DNA of 64,000 bases, from assembly GCA_947498845.1 (NCBI GenBank), contig CANMLX010000003.1:156473-220472 (forward strand), given 5' to 3'. The notes below the pieces were generated by a model. That model was not told the DNA's origin. It did not search any database and worked only from the letters and a program-made list of their open reading frames with translations. Shown here piece by piece: positions 19,183 through 27,828 of this stretch (position 1 is the first letter of the stretch; every line of letters begins with the position of its first letter). Made by a program: the position numbers and the translations under genes. Source of the stretch: an uncultured Flavobacteriaceae bacterium (GTDB lineage Bacteria > Bacteroidota > Bacteroidia > Flavobacteriales > Flavobacteriaceae).

Positions 19183-20187
19183 ATGTATTGCAACCATAGA
19201 CACTCAGCTTTTATATTAAGTAAAATAGTTTTGCTTCTATTTTTAAGTACCCATATAACGTCTTGTGACAATCTTCAAAGTACACAAACGATAAAGCTTT
19301 CACATGGTTTAGATACAAGCCACCCCGTGCATAAAGCTTTGGTATTTATGGCAAACGATTTAGAAAAACGCTCTAACAATACAATGGGAATTAAAATTTA
19401 TCCGAACCAACAGTTGGGAACAGAAAGACAAGCTCTTGAATTGTTACAAATAGGGAGTTTAGGTATGACTAAAGTCTCAGCTGCAGTTATGGAAAATTTT
19501 TCACCAAATATGAAAGTATTTGGGTTACCATTCTTATTTAAAGACAGAGCACATACATTTAAGGTTTTAGATGGGGAAATAGGTAAAGAATTACTAGATG
19601 GAGGTCAAAAATTTTGGTTGAAAGGCTTAGGTTACTACGACTCTGGCAGTAGAAGCTTTTACACCAAAGAAAAACCAGTTGAAACTCCAGCTGATTTAGA
19701 TGGGTTAAAAATTAGAGTTATGGAAAGTGTAACCGCTATGAAAATGGTAAACAACTTAGGCGGTTCTCCTACACCAATTTCATTTGGCGAATTGTATACA
19801 TCACTGCAACAAGGTGTTGTTGATGGGGCAGAAAACAACCCTCCAAGTTTTTATTCTTCAAGACACTATGAAGTGTGTAAGTATTATTCTTTAGATGAGC
19901 ATACCTCTGTCCCCGATGTGATTGTAATGGGAACACATTTATGGAAAAGTTTAAATGATCAACAACGAAAGTGGGTACAGGAATCGGTAAATGCTTCAGT
20001 AGTTTACCAACGTAAACTTTGGGCTGAAGCAGAAAAAGAAGCCCTAAACGAAGTAAAAAAAGCTGGTGTTACTGTAATTAAACCAGATAAATCTAAGTTT
20101 CAAAATAAAGTATTACAGATGTATGATGACTATAAAGATAATACAGAGGTGTATAGTTTAATTGAACGCATTCAAAACGTAAAGTAA
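19183..20187 (+). CDS. dctP: TRAP transporter substrate-binding protein (DctP family), lipoprotein type
   Basis: Periplasmic solute-binding subunit of 334 residues for a sodium-driven TRAP importer. The signal ends in THITSC|DNLQ, suggesting a lipid anchor rather than free periplasmic release. The DctP family is shown by IKIYPNQQLGTERQALELLQIG, the carboxylate-anchoring segment DLDGLKIRVMES with its Arg, and SFGELYTSLQQGVVDGAENNP. It begins 2 bp after uxaC, so it belongs to the same operon; a uronate such as glucuronate is the likely ligand. Confidence 0.95.
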   Translation: MYCNHRHSAFILSKIVLLLFLSTHITSCDNLQSTQTIKLSHGLDTSHPVHKALVFMANDLEKRSNNTMGIKIYPNQQLGTERQALELLQIGSLGMTKVSAAVMENFSPNMKVFGLPFLFKDRAHTFKVLDGEIGKELLDGGQKFWLKGLGYYDSGSRSFYTKEKPVETPADLDGLKIRVMESVTAMKMVNNLGGSPTPISFGELYTSLQQGVVDGAENNPPSFYSSRHYEVCKYYSLDEHTSVPDVIVMGTHLWKSLNDQQRKWVQESVNASVVYQRKLWAEAEKEALNEVKKAGVTVIKPDKSKFQNKVLQMYDDYKDNTEVYSLIERIQNVK

Positions 20188-20195
20188 ATTTTCTT

Positions 20196-20663
20196 ATGCA
20201 AACAAGACAAAAAATAGATAACATTTTGGGCTATACATTGGCGCTTATCATGGGGTTAATGGTTTTAAATGTATTATGGCAAGTATTTACACGATTTGTT
20301 TTAGGGTCTCCAAGTTCTTTCACAGACGAATTAGCGCGTTATCTCATGATATGGGTAGGCGTTTTAGGCGCTGCCTATATTTCTGGAAGACGTATGCATG
20401 TAGCTATAGATTTACTACCAACTAAGCTCAACAAAGACGGTCAAGTAAAACTAAAAGTTTTTGTAAACATACTCATCATACTGTTTTGTTTAGCCGCTTT
20501 GGTTATTGGAGGACTTAGATTGGTATACATCACCTATACTTTAAAACAATATTCGCCAGCTCTACAAATTCCACTTGCATTAGTTTACTTTGTGATACCC
20601 ATTAGTGGTATATTAATCATCTACTACAAAATTTCGGACATTATTAACAAACACCTTTTATAA
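20196..20663 (+). CDS. dctQ: TRAP transporter small permease (DctQ)
   Basis: Inner-membrane protein of 155 residues with four predicted membrane spans. The conserved DctQ block is present: FTRFVLGSPSSFTDELARYLMIWVG, followed by GRRMHVAIDLL. It sits between the binding protein and the large permease genes, 8 bp after the first and 1 bp before the second. Family knowledge: DctQ scaffolds the DctM elevator subunit. Confidence 0.95.
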   Translation: MQTRQKIDNILGYTLALIMGLMVLNVLWQVFTRFVLGSPSSFTDELARYLMIWVGVLGAAYISGRRMHVAIDLLPTKLNKDGQVKLKVFVNILIILFCLAALVIGGLRLVYITYTLKQYSPALQIPLALVYFVIPISGILIIYYKISDIINKHLL

Positions 20664-20664
20664 T

Positions 20665-21960
20665 ATGGAATATTTACCTGTAATTGTACTAATATTAAGC
20701 TTTGTTGGTTTACTATTAATTGGTGTTCCTGTAGCTTGGAGTATCGCTATCTCTTCATTATTAACTATGCTGGTAAGTATTCCAATGCTGCCCGCTCTTA
20801 CAACTGTATCGCAACGTATAGGCACTGGGTTAGATAGTTTTGCTCTTCTCGCCATACCTTTCTTTGTTCTCTCTGGACAACTCATGAATAAGGGGGGGAT
20901 AGCTAATCGCCTCATAGCCTTTGCAAAAACTTTAGTTGGATCACTTCCTGGAGGATTAGCTTTGATTAACATTATTTCGGCAATGCTAATGGGAGCCATT
21001 GCAGGTTCTGCTATGGCATCGGCATCGGCTATGGGGAGTATTTTAGGTCCTGAAATGGAAAAAGAAGGGTATTCTAAAGAATTTGGTGCAGCTGTTAATA
21101 TCACATCTTCTACTACTGGACTAATAATCCCACCAAGTAATGTGCTCATTGTTTACTCATTAGCCAGTGGTGGTGTTTCTATTGCCGCATTGTTTTTAGC
21201 AGGTTACATTCCAGGAATTATAACTGGATTATTTTTAATGCTAATTGCTATGCTTTGGGCAAAAAAGAAAAAGTATAAAGTAGGTAAACGTAGTTCTTTA
21301 AAAGAAATTGTAAAAACATTTATCTCTGCTTTCCCTAGCTTGATGTTACTTGTTATCGTGATTGGGGGGATTGTAGCTGGTGTTTTTACTGCCACCGAAG
21401 CATCTGCCATCGCTGTAGTATACACTCTTATTCTTGGCTTCTGGTATAAAGAAATTTCAATTAAAGATTTACCTCAAATTTCGTTAGAAGCCTGTGGCAC
21501 CACTGCTATCGTTATGTTATTAATTGGTGCATCAATGAGTATGTCTTGGGTGATGAGTTATGAAAATATCCCTCAGAATATTTCTAGTTTACTGTTGGGT
21601 GTTAGCGACAACCCCATTATAATACTATTGCTAATTAATTTAATTTTACTCTTTGTTGGCATCTTTATGGATATGACTCCAGCTGTTTTAATTTTCACAC
21701 CTATATTCCTACCTATTATTACCAAATTAGGTATGGATCCTGTACAATTTGGTATTGTAATGGTACTTAACTTATGTGTTGGACTTTGTACACCTCCTGT
21801 AGGTTCTGTACTTTTTGTTGGCGTTGGTATTGCAAATACAACTATAGAAAAAGTAGTTAAGCCATTATTACCTTTATTTTTTGCTATGATTATATCCTTA
21901 GTTTTAGTAACCTATTTTCCTGAATTAAGTTTGTGGTTACCAAGCTTATTTGAATTGTAA
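20665..21960 (+). CDS. dctM: TRAP transporter large permease (DctM)
   Basis: Transport-competent TRAP subunit of 431 residues with about 11-12 membrane segments. Typical motifs: IPFFVLSGQLMNKGGIANRLI, MLMGAIAGSAMASASAMGSIL, TSSTTGLIIPPSNVLIVYSLASG, VFTATEASAIAVVY, and LNLCVGLCTPPVGSVLFVG. It is the last gene of the kduI-to-dctM operon; a plausible terminator lies about 260 bp downstream. A DctPQM system feeding uxaC/uxuA would import the uronate after periplasmic hydrolysis. Confidence 0.96.
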   Translation: MEYLPVIVLILSFVGLLLIGVPVAWSIAISSLLTMLVSIPMLPALTTVSQRIGTGLDSFALLAIPFFVLSGQLMNKGGIANRLIAFAKTLVGSLPGGLALINIISAMLMGAIAGSAMASASAMGSILGPEMEKEGYSKEFGAAVNITSSTTGLIIPPSNVLIVYSLASGGVSIAALFLAGYIPGIITGLFLMLIAMLWAKKKKYKVGKRSSLKEIVKTFISAFPSLMLLVIVIGGIVAGVFTATEASAIAVVYTLILGFWYKEISIKDLPQISLEACGTTAIVMLLIGASMSMSWVMSYENIPQNISSLLLGVSDNPIIILLLINLILLFVGIFMDMTPAVLIFTPIFLPIITKLGMDPVQFGIVMVLNLCVGLCTPPVGSVLFVGVGIANTTIEKVVKPLLPLFFAMIISLVLVTYFPELSLWLPSLFEL

Positions 21961-21966
21961 ATCAAA

Positions 21967-21978
21967 AAGGTCGACCTT
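21967..21978. repeat. 12-bp perfect palindrome after dctM
   Basis: AAGGTCGACCTT, 6 bp after the dctM stop codon, is fully self-complementary. It has no loop and no T-run, so it is unlikely to terminate on its own. Purpose unknown. Confidence 0.4.
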
Positions 21979-22160
21979 ATACCATTACTCACGTAAAATT
22001 ACTCAAATAAAACAGTTCTTTTTGCACTACACTTCATCATAAAATGAAACCAGAGCTTAGGCTATAGTTGTATTTTATTTTGAAATATTAGGCAAAAAGA
22101 TGACGTTTTTATTGAATAAATTCAAGTTGAAAATGGTATTATACCATTTACGTAATTTAA
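21979..22160. repeat. Putative inverted-repeat element remnant (ATACCATT...AATGGTAT)
   Basis: The 479-bp gap between dctM and rpmA holds no gene. A segment starts ATACCATTACTCACGTAA and reaches AATGGTAT at about 22139; a second ATACCATTTACGTAA follows immediately. These ends resemble those of the ATACCAATTC family, and the interior shares a CTTAGGCTATAG stretch with it, so it is probably a diverged relative or a separate small element. Boundaries are approximate. Confidence 0.4.
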
Positions 22161-22223
22161 TTTCGTATTAATGTTTTTGTCAACTTCGAGTGAAATTATT
22201 CGTAATAAAATGAAGAATAATAT

Positions 22224-22266
22224 TGTATCGAGAAGCCGCAAACCTAGTTCTCGATACATTTTTTAT
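22224..22266 (+). terminator. Rho-independent terminator downstream of the TRAP operon
   Basis: Stem TGTATCGAGAA (22224-22234) pairs with TTCTCGATACA (22248-22258) and is followed by a run of six T on the plus strand. It is the first strong hairpin after dctM and probably ends the uronate operon. Confidence 0.75.
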
Positions 22267-22387
22267 TTCGTTATCTCTTCATAAAAAACACTCGAACTGG
22301 CATATGCGAAAATTTTAATCGTAAATCGTATTAGTTGAGATTATACTGTTTATCAATAAATTGTATTATTTAAAATTAAATATAAAA

Positions 22388-22415
22388 AAACCCTTTCTAT
22401 TTTTAGAAAGGGTTT
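22388..22415 (-). terminator. Terminator of rplU-rpmA
   Basis: AAACCCTTTCT and AGAAAGGGTTT form an 11-bp stem with a 6-nt loop. On the minus strand it is followed by a T-run, about 25 bp after the rpmA stop. Confidence 0.85.
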
Positions 22416-22439
22416 AAATTTTGAGAAAAATAGTATTTA

Positions 22440-22700
22440 TTAAGCTTGAAAAGGCTCTATAGACACATACGATTTATTATCTTTTTTCTTTGTGAATTTT
22501 ACAACACCATCAACTTTAGCATGTAAAGTATGGTCTTTTCCTTGATATACATTTTCACCAGGGTGATGTGTATTACCACGTTGTCTTATGATAATGTTTC
22601 CTGCTATAGCAGCTTGTCCACCAAAAATCTTAACACCTAAGCGTTTCGATTCTGATTCTCTACCATTCTTAGAACTACCTACTCCTTTTTTATGAGCCAT
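22440..22700 (-). CDS. rpmA: 50S ribosomal protein L27
   Basis: Ribosomal protein of 86 residues. The N-terminus [29 protein letters not shown] is diagnostic of L27 that does not need the N-terminal processing found in Firmicutes. It follows rplU by 46 bp in the usual rplU-rpmA order and is closed by a strong terminator. Confidence 0.98.
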   Translation of the reverse strand: MAHKKGVGSSKNGRESESKRLGVKIFGGQAAIAGNIIIRQRGNTHHPGENVYQGKDHTLHAKVDGVVKFTKKKDNKSYVSIEPFQA

Positions 22701-22746
22701 TGTTTTAAGTTTTTATATTGTTAAACTTGAGTGATATTATTGCTAA

Positions 22747-23430
22747 TTAAGCTTTACCACCATCTAATTCGTCTTGCCATTTTTTAAGTTCATCCCACTT
22801 ACCATCTGCAGCTAATTGTGCTTGTGCTGGCCATGTGTCTGGAACGTGATTACCTCTAACTTCCGCTATGATTTCAGAAATCTTTGCTGGTTCTGCCTTA
22901 GCCAACTGAGCAAAAGTAGCAATACCTGCTTCTACTAATGTAGAGGCTATTTTTGGTCCAATACCCTCAATTTTCTTTAAATCGTCTGGTTTCCCAGAAG
23001 ATTTTTTAGCAGCTGGTTTAGCTTTAGCTTCTGTTTTTGGCGCTTCCTTTTTTACTGGAGCAGCTTTCTTAGCAGGAGCTTCTTTTTTAGGTGCTTCCTT
23101 TTTAGCTTTTTTAGCTCCCGAAGCAACAATACTTTCTATTACAATTTCTGTTAAAGATTGACGGTGACCATTCTTTACGCGGTAACCTTTACGTCTTTTC
23201 TTTTTGAAAACTATAACTTTATCACCTTTAAGGTGCTTTACGACTTTTGCTCCTACTTGAGCGCCGTCTATAGCTGGGGCGCCTACAGTTACATTGTCAC
23301 CGTCTCCAATCAAAAGAACATTATCGAAAGCTACTTTCTTTCCTTCTTCTGTTTGTAAACGATTAACAAAAACTTTCTGGTCTTTTTCAACTTTAAATTG
23401 ATGCCCTGCTATCTCTACAATTGCGTACAT
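22747..23430 (-). CDS. rplU: 50S ribosomal protein L21 with C-terminal helix-hairpin-helix extension
   Basis: Residues 1-105 are a normal L21 ([20 protein letters not shown]...[14 protein letters not shown]). The protein continues to 227 residues: a Lys/Ala/Pro-rich linker (about 106-150, repeated [22 protein letters not shown] units) and a helix-hairpin-helix-like domain with [20 protein letters not shown]. Typical L21 is about 100 residues. From memory such extensions recur in Bacteroidota, so this is probably a lineage trait rather than an error. The extension may bind RNA or DNA; its job is unknown. Confidence 0.95.
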   Translation of the reverse strand: MYAIVEIAGHQFKVEKDQKVFVNRLQTEEGKKVAFDNVLLIGDGDNVTVGAPAIDGAQVGAKVVKHLKGDKVIVFKKKRRKGYRVKNGHRQSLTEIVIESIVASGAKKAKKEAPKKEAPAKKAAPVKKEAPKTEAKAKPAAKKSSGKPDDLKKIEGIGPKIASTLVEAGIATFAQLAKAEPAKISEIIAEVRGNHVPDTWPAQAQLAADGKWDELKKWQDELDGGKA

Positions 23431-23559
23431 AGCGTAACGTTTTTATTAAATTTATAATATTAAATCTCCTAATTTCTCTTTAGGCGGGTGCAAATATACT
23501 CCTAATTAGTTAAATAACAAACGTTTTATTGACCAATTTCAAGTGTTTTTTTAGCACTA

Positions 23560-23593
23560 AAAAATAGCATTGAGCAGACCCAATGCTATTTTT
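23560..23593 (-). terminator. Terminator downstream of the secreted beta-helix gene
   Basis: AAATAGCATTG and CAATGCTATTT pair around a short loop and are followed on the minus strand by a T-rich run. It lies between the beta-helix gene stop (23681) and the rplU start (23430), so it isolates rplU from read-through. Confidence 0.75.
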
Positions 23594-23680
23594 ATATGTT
23601 TTATTCATTGATAAGAGAAACTCATTTCTAAAAAATGAAAGCTTCACTCTTGAACTTTATTTTTTGAAAAAATCTTTTTT

Positions 23681-25774
23681 TTATTTAATAAAAATCTTTT
23701 TTGTGGTACCATTTGAGGCTTTTGCCAAATAAACCCCAGAGGATAGGTTAGATATGTCTACATGTGTGTTTACATGAGAACTTACGTTTTTAGTCTTAAC
23801 TTTAACTCCTGTAACCGAATAAAAGTTAACTTCTATGATCGGACTAGCATCATCTTCATAATATAGTGATATGATACCACTTGCTGGGTTTGGAAAAACA
23901 GTCAACTCCTTACTAAATGTATCATCAACCAATTTGCCATTAGATGTTTTTGAGCTCGATTGCCACATAAACCACCATTTACCAAAATTATCAGGCTCTA
24001 CCACTTCTCTTTGCCCTGTTTTTGGACCACTGGTAACAAATCTCTTGTGGAAAATAAGACCAGGACTTGTTCCCTTGATATTAAGTACAGATTGCATTTC
24101 ATTACCTCCAGGTAGTATCTTAAATAAAGCAGCAAAATCAGTTTTTCTAAGAATCCACTTTGGTGCTGAACTCAATTGACTTCCCAGAAAAGGCCATGTG
24201 TTTTGTGCCATGTTTTGTTTTATCTCTGTTTCTGTATACCCCTTGTGCGTTTCAAGGTACCTATTATTAGCTACGTTTTGAATGTAATAATAATGTGGCG
24301 GCACCCAAGTTACTCGCCATCTGGTAGTATTATTGGTAGTACTTGATGCTTTTGTTACTAAATTATTACCGCTTGATGCTAATTCTCTATTGGCATTTCC
24401 AGCATTTCTTAATTCGTAAATACCACTTCCTGTAAGAGGAGCTGGATCGTTAGTATATATCCTATTTACTTTATTAGGTCCAAATTGAGACGCTGTAATA
24501 TTAATATTCCCTCCTCCATTTGCTGGAACTCTTACTACACAACCTTTATTTCCATTAGTAAAACCTGTGTTACCTGTTATGGTAATATTTCTAGAAACAA
24601 ATTCCTGATTAGCATCAAGTTGTTCTCCTGGACTATTTCTGTGTTCATAATAATCAAAATCAATTACATTAGTGCCAAATGGAGTTGCTGCGGTTAAATT
24701 ATTACCTGTTATAGTAATGTTGGTTAAGCCATAGCCATTTGCAAAGTAATTATATTCTCCTGTAACTGTATTATTTCTAATTATTATATTGTCTACGGGT
24801 TGGAGATCGAAATCCATATTTACTATCCTACTTCTTTCGTACTGTCTGGGAGCAGCTGGTCTAGCATCGCCTTGAAATGTGTTGCCTTCGATTAAGAAAT
24901 CGTTCGAAAACTCCTCTATATGTATCAAATCTATCAATGCTGTTTTGTCTTCAAAAAGATTATCAATAATATCTATATTTTGAATTTTAGAAAAGGCAAC
25001 TCCAGTACTTATAAAATGACAGTTTACAATTTTGGTACCATTACCATCCCATACAATGGGATACTCTGTATTTCCTGCATCTAATGAAACACCTCTGGTA
25101 TCGAAAATTACAGCAGAGCTTGCAGATGGTTGAAATTTACATTTTGTAAAAGCCACCTTTTTCATTCCATTTACACGTGTTCTTCGATCATTGATATAAC
25201 CAATCCTGTCAAAATTTATAAATGATACATTAGTAAAATTAGCCTGCATACCATTTCCTGCAAAGCAGCTATAAAAACCGCCATTGACTTCTACATTATT
25301 AAAGTTTATACCTGTCCATTGATCGTTAACTGTATAACCTGGGGTTAAAAAGTTATCTGCATATCTTTGAGACCTGGCATCAACTAAAACTACATCATTT
25401 CTTGTTGTAGTTAATTTAATATTGTTGAAATTTACATTATTAGATCGTATTTGTATTGAGGTAAGATTTTTTAGATTTGTCAAAGTTCCTGAGGAGCCTC
25501 TAGTATTTAAATTCACTCCTATTGGTGTTGCGCCTTGAAAAGTAATTGCTTTGTTTACTACAATTACTGCGTTTTTCATATCATAATCAGCTCTGTCAAT
25601 AAAGTATATCAAATCTCCATTGCTAGCAGCATTTATTAGAGACTGCAATACTGTTCCGTCCTGATTTTTATTAATATACCATGTCTTAGCCTGCAAGGTA
25701 AGACTAAACATGAAAAAAATAAAAAAGTAGGAAATTGTTTGTAGTAGTTTTTTGGGGTAAAAATTTAACATCAT
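23681..25774 (-). CDS. Secreted right-handed beta-helix protein with lectin-like and T9SS sorting domains
   Basis: Exported protein of 697 residues. Signal peptide to about 29 (FMFSLTLQA|KTWYINKNQDG). Residues about 40-440 are Asn-rich beta-helix coils (NNVNFNNIKL, NIIIRNNTVTG, NITITGNNLT). Residues about 460-600 look like a ricin-type beta-trefoil or related binding domain (WRVTW, YYYIQNVANNRYLETHKG, WILRK, FKILPGG). The end carries a type IX secretion sorting domain (LTVFPNPASGIISLYY...GVYLAKASNGTTKKIFIK). The fold is shared by pectate, alginate and chondroitin lyases and by hydrolases, but I do not see a catalytic signature that fixes a family. It is monocistronic, between rplU and an amino-acid decarboxylase operon. 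Confidence 0.8.
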   Translation of the reverse strand: MMLNFYPKKLLQTISYFFIFFMFSLTLQAKTWYINKNQDGTVLQSLINAASNGDLIYFIDRADYDMKNAVIVVNKAITFQGATPIGVNLNTRGSSGTLTNLKNLTSIQIRSNNVNFNNIKLTTTRNDVVLVDARSQRYADNFLTPGYTVNDQWTGINFNNVEVNGGFYSCFAGNGMQANFTNVSFINFDRIGYINDRRTRVNGMKKVAFTKCKFQPSASSAVIFDTRGVSLDAGNTEYPIVWDGNGTKIVNCHFISTGVAFSKIQNIDIIDNLFEDKTALIDLIHIEEFSNDFLIEGNTFQGDARPAAPRQYERSRIVNMDFDLQPVDNIIIRNNTVTGEYNYFANGYGLTNITITGNNLTAATPFGTNVIDFDYYEHRNSPGEQLDANQEFVSRNITITGNTGFTNGNKGCVVRVPANGGGNINITASQFGPNKVNRIYTNDPAPLTGSGIYELRNAGNANRELASSGNNLVTKASSTTNNTTRWRVTWVPPHYYYIQNVANNRYLETHKGYTETEIKQNMAQNTWPFLGSQLSSAPKWILRKTDFAALFKILPGGNEMQSVLNIKGTSPGLIFHKRFVTSGPKTGQREVVEPDNFGKWWFMWQSSSKTSNGKLVDDTFSKELTVFPNPASGIISLYYEDDASPIIEVNFYSVTGVKVKTKNVSSHVNTHVDISNLSSGVYLAKASNGTTKKIFIK

Positions 25775-26131
25775 GGTTTTAAGTTTTAGTTTAATAATAA
25801 TAGCGTCAATCCATGTTATAATTTTATAACATAGTGTTAATTAAAGGGATTTTTTGAATGGAGTAATTTTAAATCTTAAAAACTTGAACAGTTTTTAAAC
25901 AAATGAGAGAAAATATGGATTTAATAGCTTATTGTTAGTTTATAAAACACTATAGTTTTTACAAATCAACTTGGTAAATATAATCATAATATTTAATAAT
26001 TACATAAAAAACACTACTTGAAATTACTTAAAACTCATTTTAAGTAAGTAAAATCTGTTTTTTTTGCCAAATTGTAAAAATAACATAAGGCTTTAGACTA
26101 TTGTATTACTCGAAGTCTAATATAATTTATT
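25775..26131. other. Gene-free AT-rich spacer
   Basis: These 357 bp separate the beta-helix gene start from the stop of the small gene at 26132. I see no gene, RNA or strong hairpin. It must contain the promoter of the beta-helix gene. Confidence 0.5.
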
Positions 26132-26431
26132 TTAATCTTGTACCAAATTATCCATTAAACGTAAAAACCCAGTATAAGGTTGTAATTCCATCAATTCAAA
26201 ATCTATTATTTCTTTTTTAACTAATGGTAATGCGCTTAATAAATCTTTAGCTTTTGTTTTGTTTTCACATTCTAGAATAAGCACTGCGTTTTTGTTTTCT
26301 GTGAAGTATATCTCTCGCAAATAACCTTCAAGTAATAGATTATAAGCTGCTTTAGCTTCATCAATTAAAATTTGTGATTCTTTTTCCCAATCAACAATTT
26401 TCAGTTCTTTTTCAATAGCCAATATTTTCAT
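26132..26431 (-). CDS. Small YCII/muconolactone-isomerase-like protein
   Basis: Protein of 99 residues, predicted dimeric ferredoxin-like fold: MKILAIEKELK...LEGYLREIYFTENKNAVLILECENKTKAKDLLSALPLVKKEIIDFELMELQPYTGF. The pattern of an activity-related LREIYFT stretch and a final ELxPYTGF resembles muconolactone-isomerase or YciI-type proteins. Its start overlaps the stop of the decarboxylase gene by 4 bp, so they are co-translated. Function not established. Confidence 0.6.
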   Translation of the reverse strand: MKILAIEKELKIVDWEKESQILIDEAKAAYNLLLEGYLREIYFTENKNAVLILECENKTKAKDLLSALPLVKKEIIDFELMELQPYTGFLRLMDNLVQD

Positions 26432-27822
26432 GTCTCAGATATATATTTTTTTGCCTCTACAAATGATTGTACAGAATGCGCTACATCCTTTTCTGTAGTA
26501 GCCCATGAGCAAACACTAATGCGAATTACTTTTCTACCAAACCAACTAGAACCACCACACCAACACGCCCTTAACTCCTGGACTTTCTTTAATAATGCTT
26601 CTGTTTCTTGATCTGTATCACAAGCAATGATTACTTGATTAAATACTACATCATTTAAAACTTCAAAACCATTCTTAGTTAATTCAGCTGCAAATTGAAC
26701 TGCTCTTTCGTGCAAACCTAAAACCAGATTATCAATACCCTCTTTACCTAAGTATTTTAATATTGCCCATAATTCTATTATTCTTGCTCTTCTGGACATT
26801 TCAGGTGTAAAAAACATGCCATCTCTTTCAGAGCTTTCTATAATATAACTGCCAGACATATGTAGAGCAGAAGTCAATGCGTCTTGGTCTGAGCACAGTA
26901 CGATACCACAATCATAAGGTGTATTTAATGTTTTGTGACCATCTACTGCAAATGATGTCGCTTTTTCTATACCTTTAGTTAAATATTTTAATTTATCTAC
27001 TGCATGAGCCCATAAGCCAAATGCACCATCTATATGCACCCAAGTATTTGTTTGTTTTGCTTTTTCACAAATAATTTCAAAATTATCAAATGCGCCACTA
27101 TTTACATTGCCTGCTTGTAGAATTAAAATAGTATTTTCATCTAATTTAGGTATTAAATCAGGCTTTATTCGTCCTTGATCATCTACATCTACCCACTCAA
27201 TATTCTCATTACCTAATCCTAATATACTAATTGCTTTTAAAACTGTAGAATGTGCTTGTTTACCTGCTATCACTCTTATTTCTGGAGCATTTCTAAGTCC
27301 TTTTTTATTTATGTCCCAATTGTTTCTTTGAAGAATACGATATCTAGCTGCTGCTAATCCACACAAATTCGCTGTTGATGTCCCACTTACAAATCCTGCA
27401 GATGCTGTTTCAGGTAAATTAAATAAGCCTACTAACCACTTCTCTACTACAGCCTCTAGCTTACTTCCTACAGGAGAAAGCACATGCATTGCTGGGGCTT
27501 GGTCCCAATACGTCCCTATATTTTTAGCAGCTAAACCTACTGGAATTGTACTTCCGCAAACAAACCCAAAATACCTACCTCCTAAAGTTGCCGTTGTAGC
27601 TGGGCTTCCATAGGTATTTAATTGCTCAATAACATGTTTAGCATTTGTAGATTTAACGGGTAATGCTTCATCAAATACAGACAAATCATTGATAGCCTTT
27701 TGTGTTGGAAAAACATGTCTATCAAAAATAGATTCTAAATAATCAAACGCATAGTGTTGTGCTTGATTAAATATGTCTTTGTTTCTAATTTCTTGAAACA
27801 TTTTATCTTGTATTTCACCCAT
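26428..27822 (-). CDS. PLP-dependent group II amino acid decarboxylase
   Basis: Fold-type I decarboxylase of 464 residues. Visible: FVSGTSTANLCGLAAARY (cofactor phosphate region), NSGAFDNFEIICEKAKQTNTWVHIDGAFGLWAH with the conserved Asp, and the Schiff-base Lys in FAVDGHKTLNTPYDCGIVLC. The family covers aspartate, glutamate, tyrosine and other L-amino acid decarboxylases; the sequence alone does not fix the substrate. It starts 7 bp after the metZ-like gene, at the distal end of the methionine cluster, and overlaps the small gene behind it. Confidence 0.88.
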   Translation of the reverse strand: MGEIQDKMFQEIRNKDIFNQAQHYAFDYLESIFDRHVFPTQKAINDLSVFDEALPVKSTNAKHVIEQLNTYGSPATTATLGGRYFGFVCGSTIPVGLAAKNIGTYWDQAPAMHVLSPVGSKLEAVVEKWLVGLFNLPETASAGFVSGTSTANLCGLAAARYRILQRNNWDINKKGLRNAPEIRVIAGKQAHSTVLKAISILGLGNENIEWVDVDDQGRIKPDLIPKLDENTILILQAGNVNSGAFDNFEIICEKAKQTNTWVHIDGAFGLWAHAVDKLKYLTKGIEKATSFAVDGHKTLNTPYDCGIVLCSDQDALTSALHMSGSYIIESSERDGMFFTPEMSRRARIIELWAILKYLGKEGIDNLVLGLHERAVQFAAELTKNGFEVLNDVVFNQVIIACDTDQETEALLKKVQELRACWCGGSSWFGRKVIRISVCSWATTEKDVAHSVQSFVEAKKYISET

Positions 27823-27828
27823 TTTTCA

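Noticed and set aside
23681..25774. Assignment of the beta-helix protein as a PL6 alginate lyase or chondroitinase B
   Set aside because: The fold fits, but I could not find the family's catalytic Lys/Arg motif, and the middle lectin-like domain is not typical, so only the fold is claimed.
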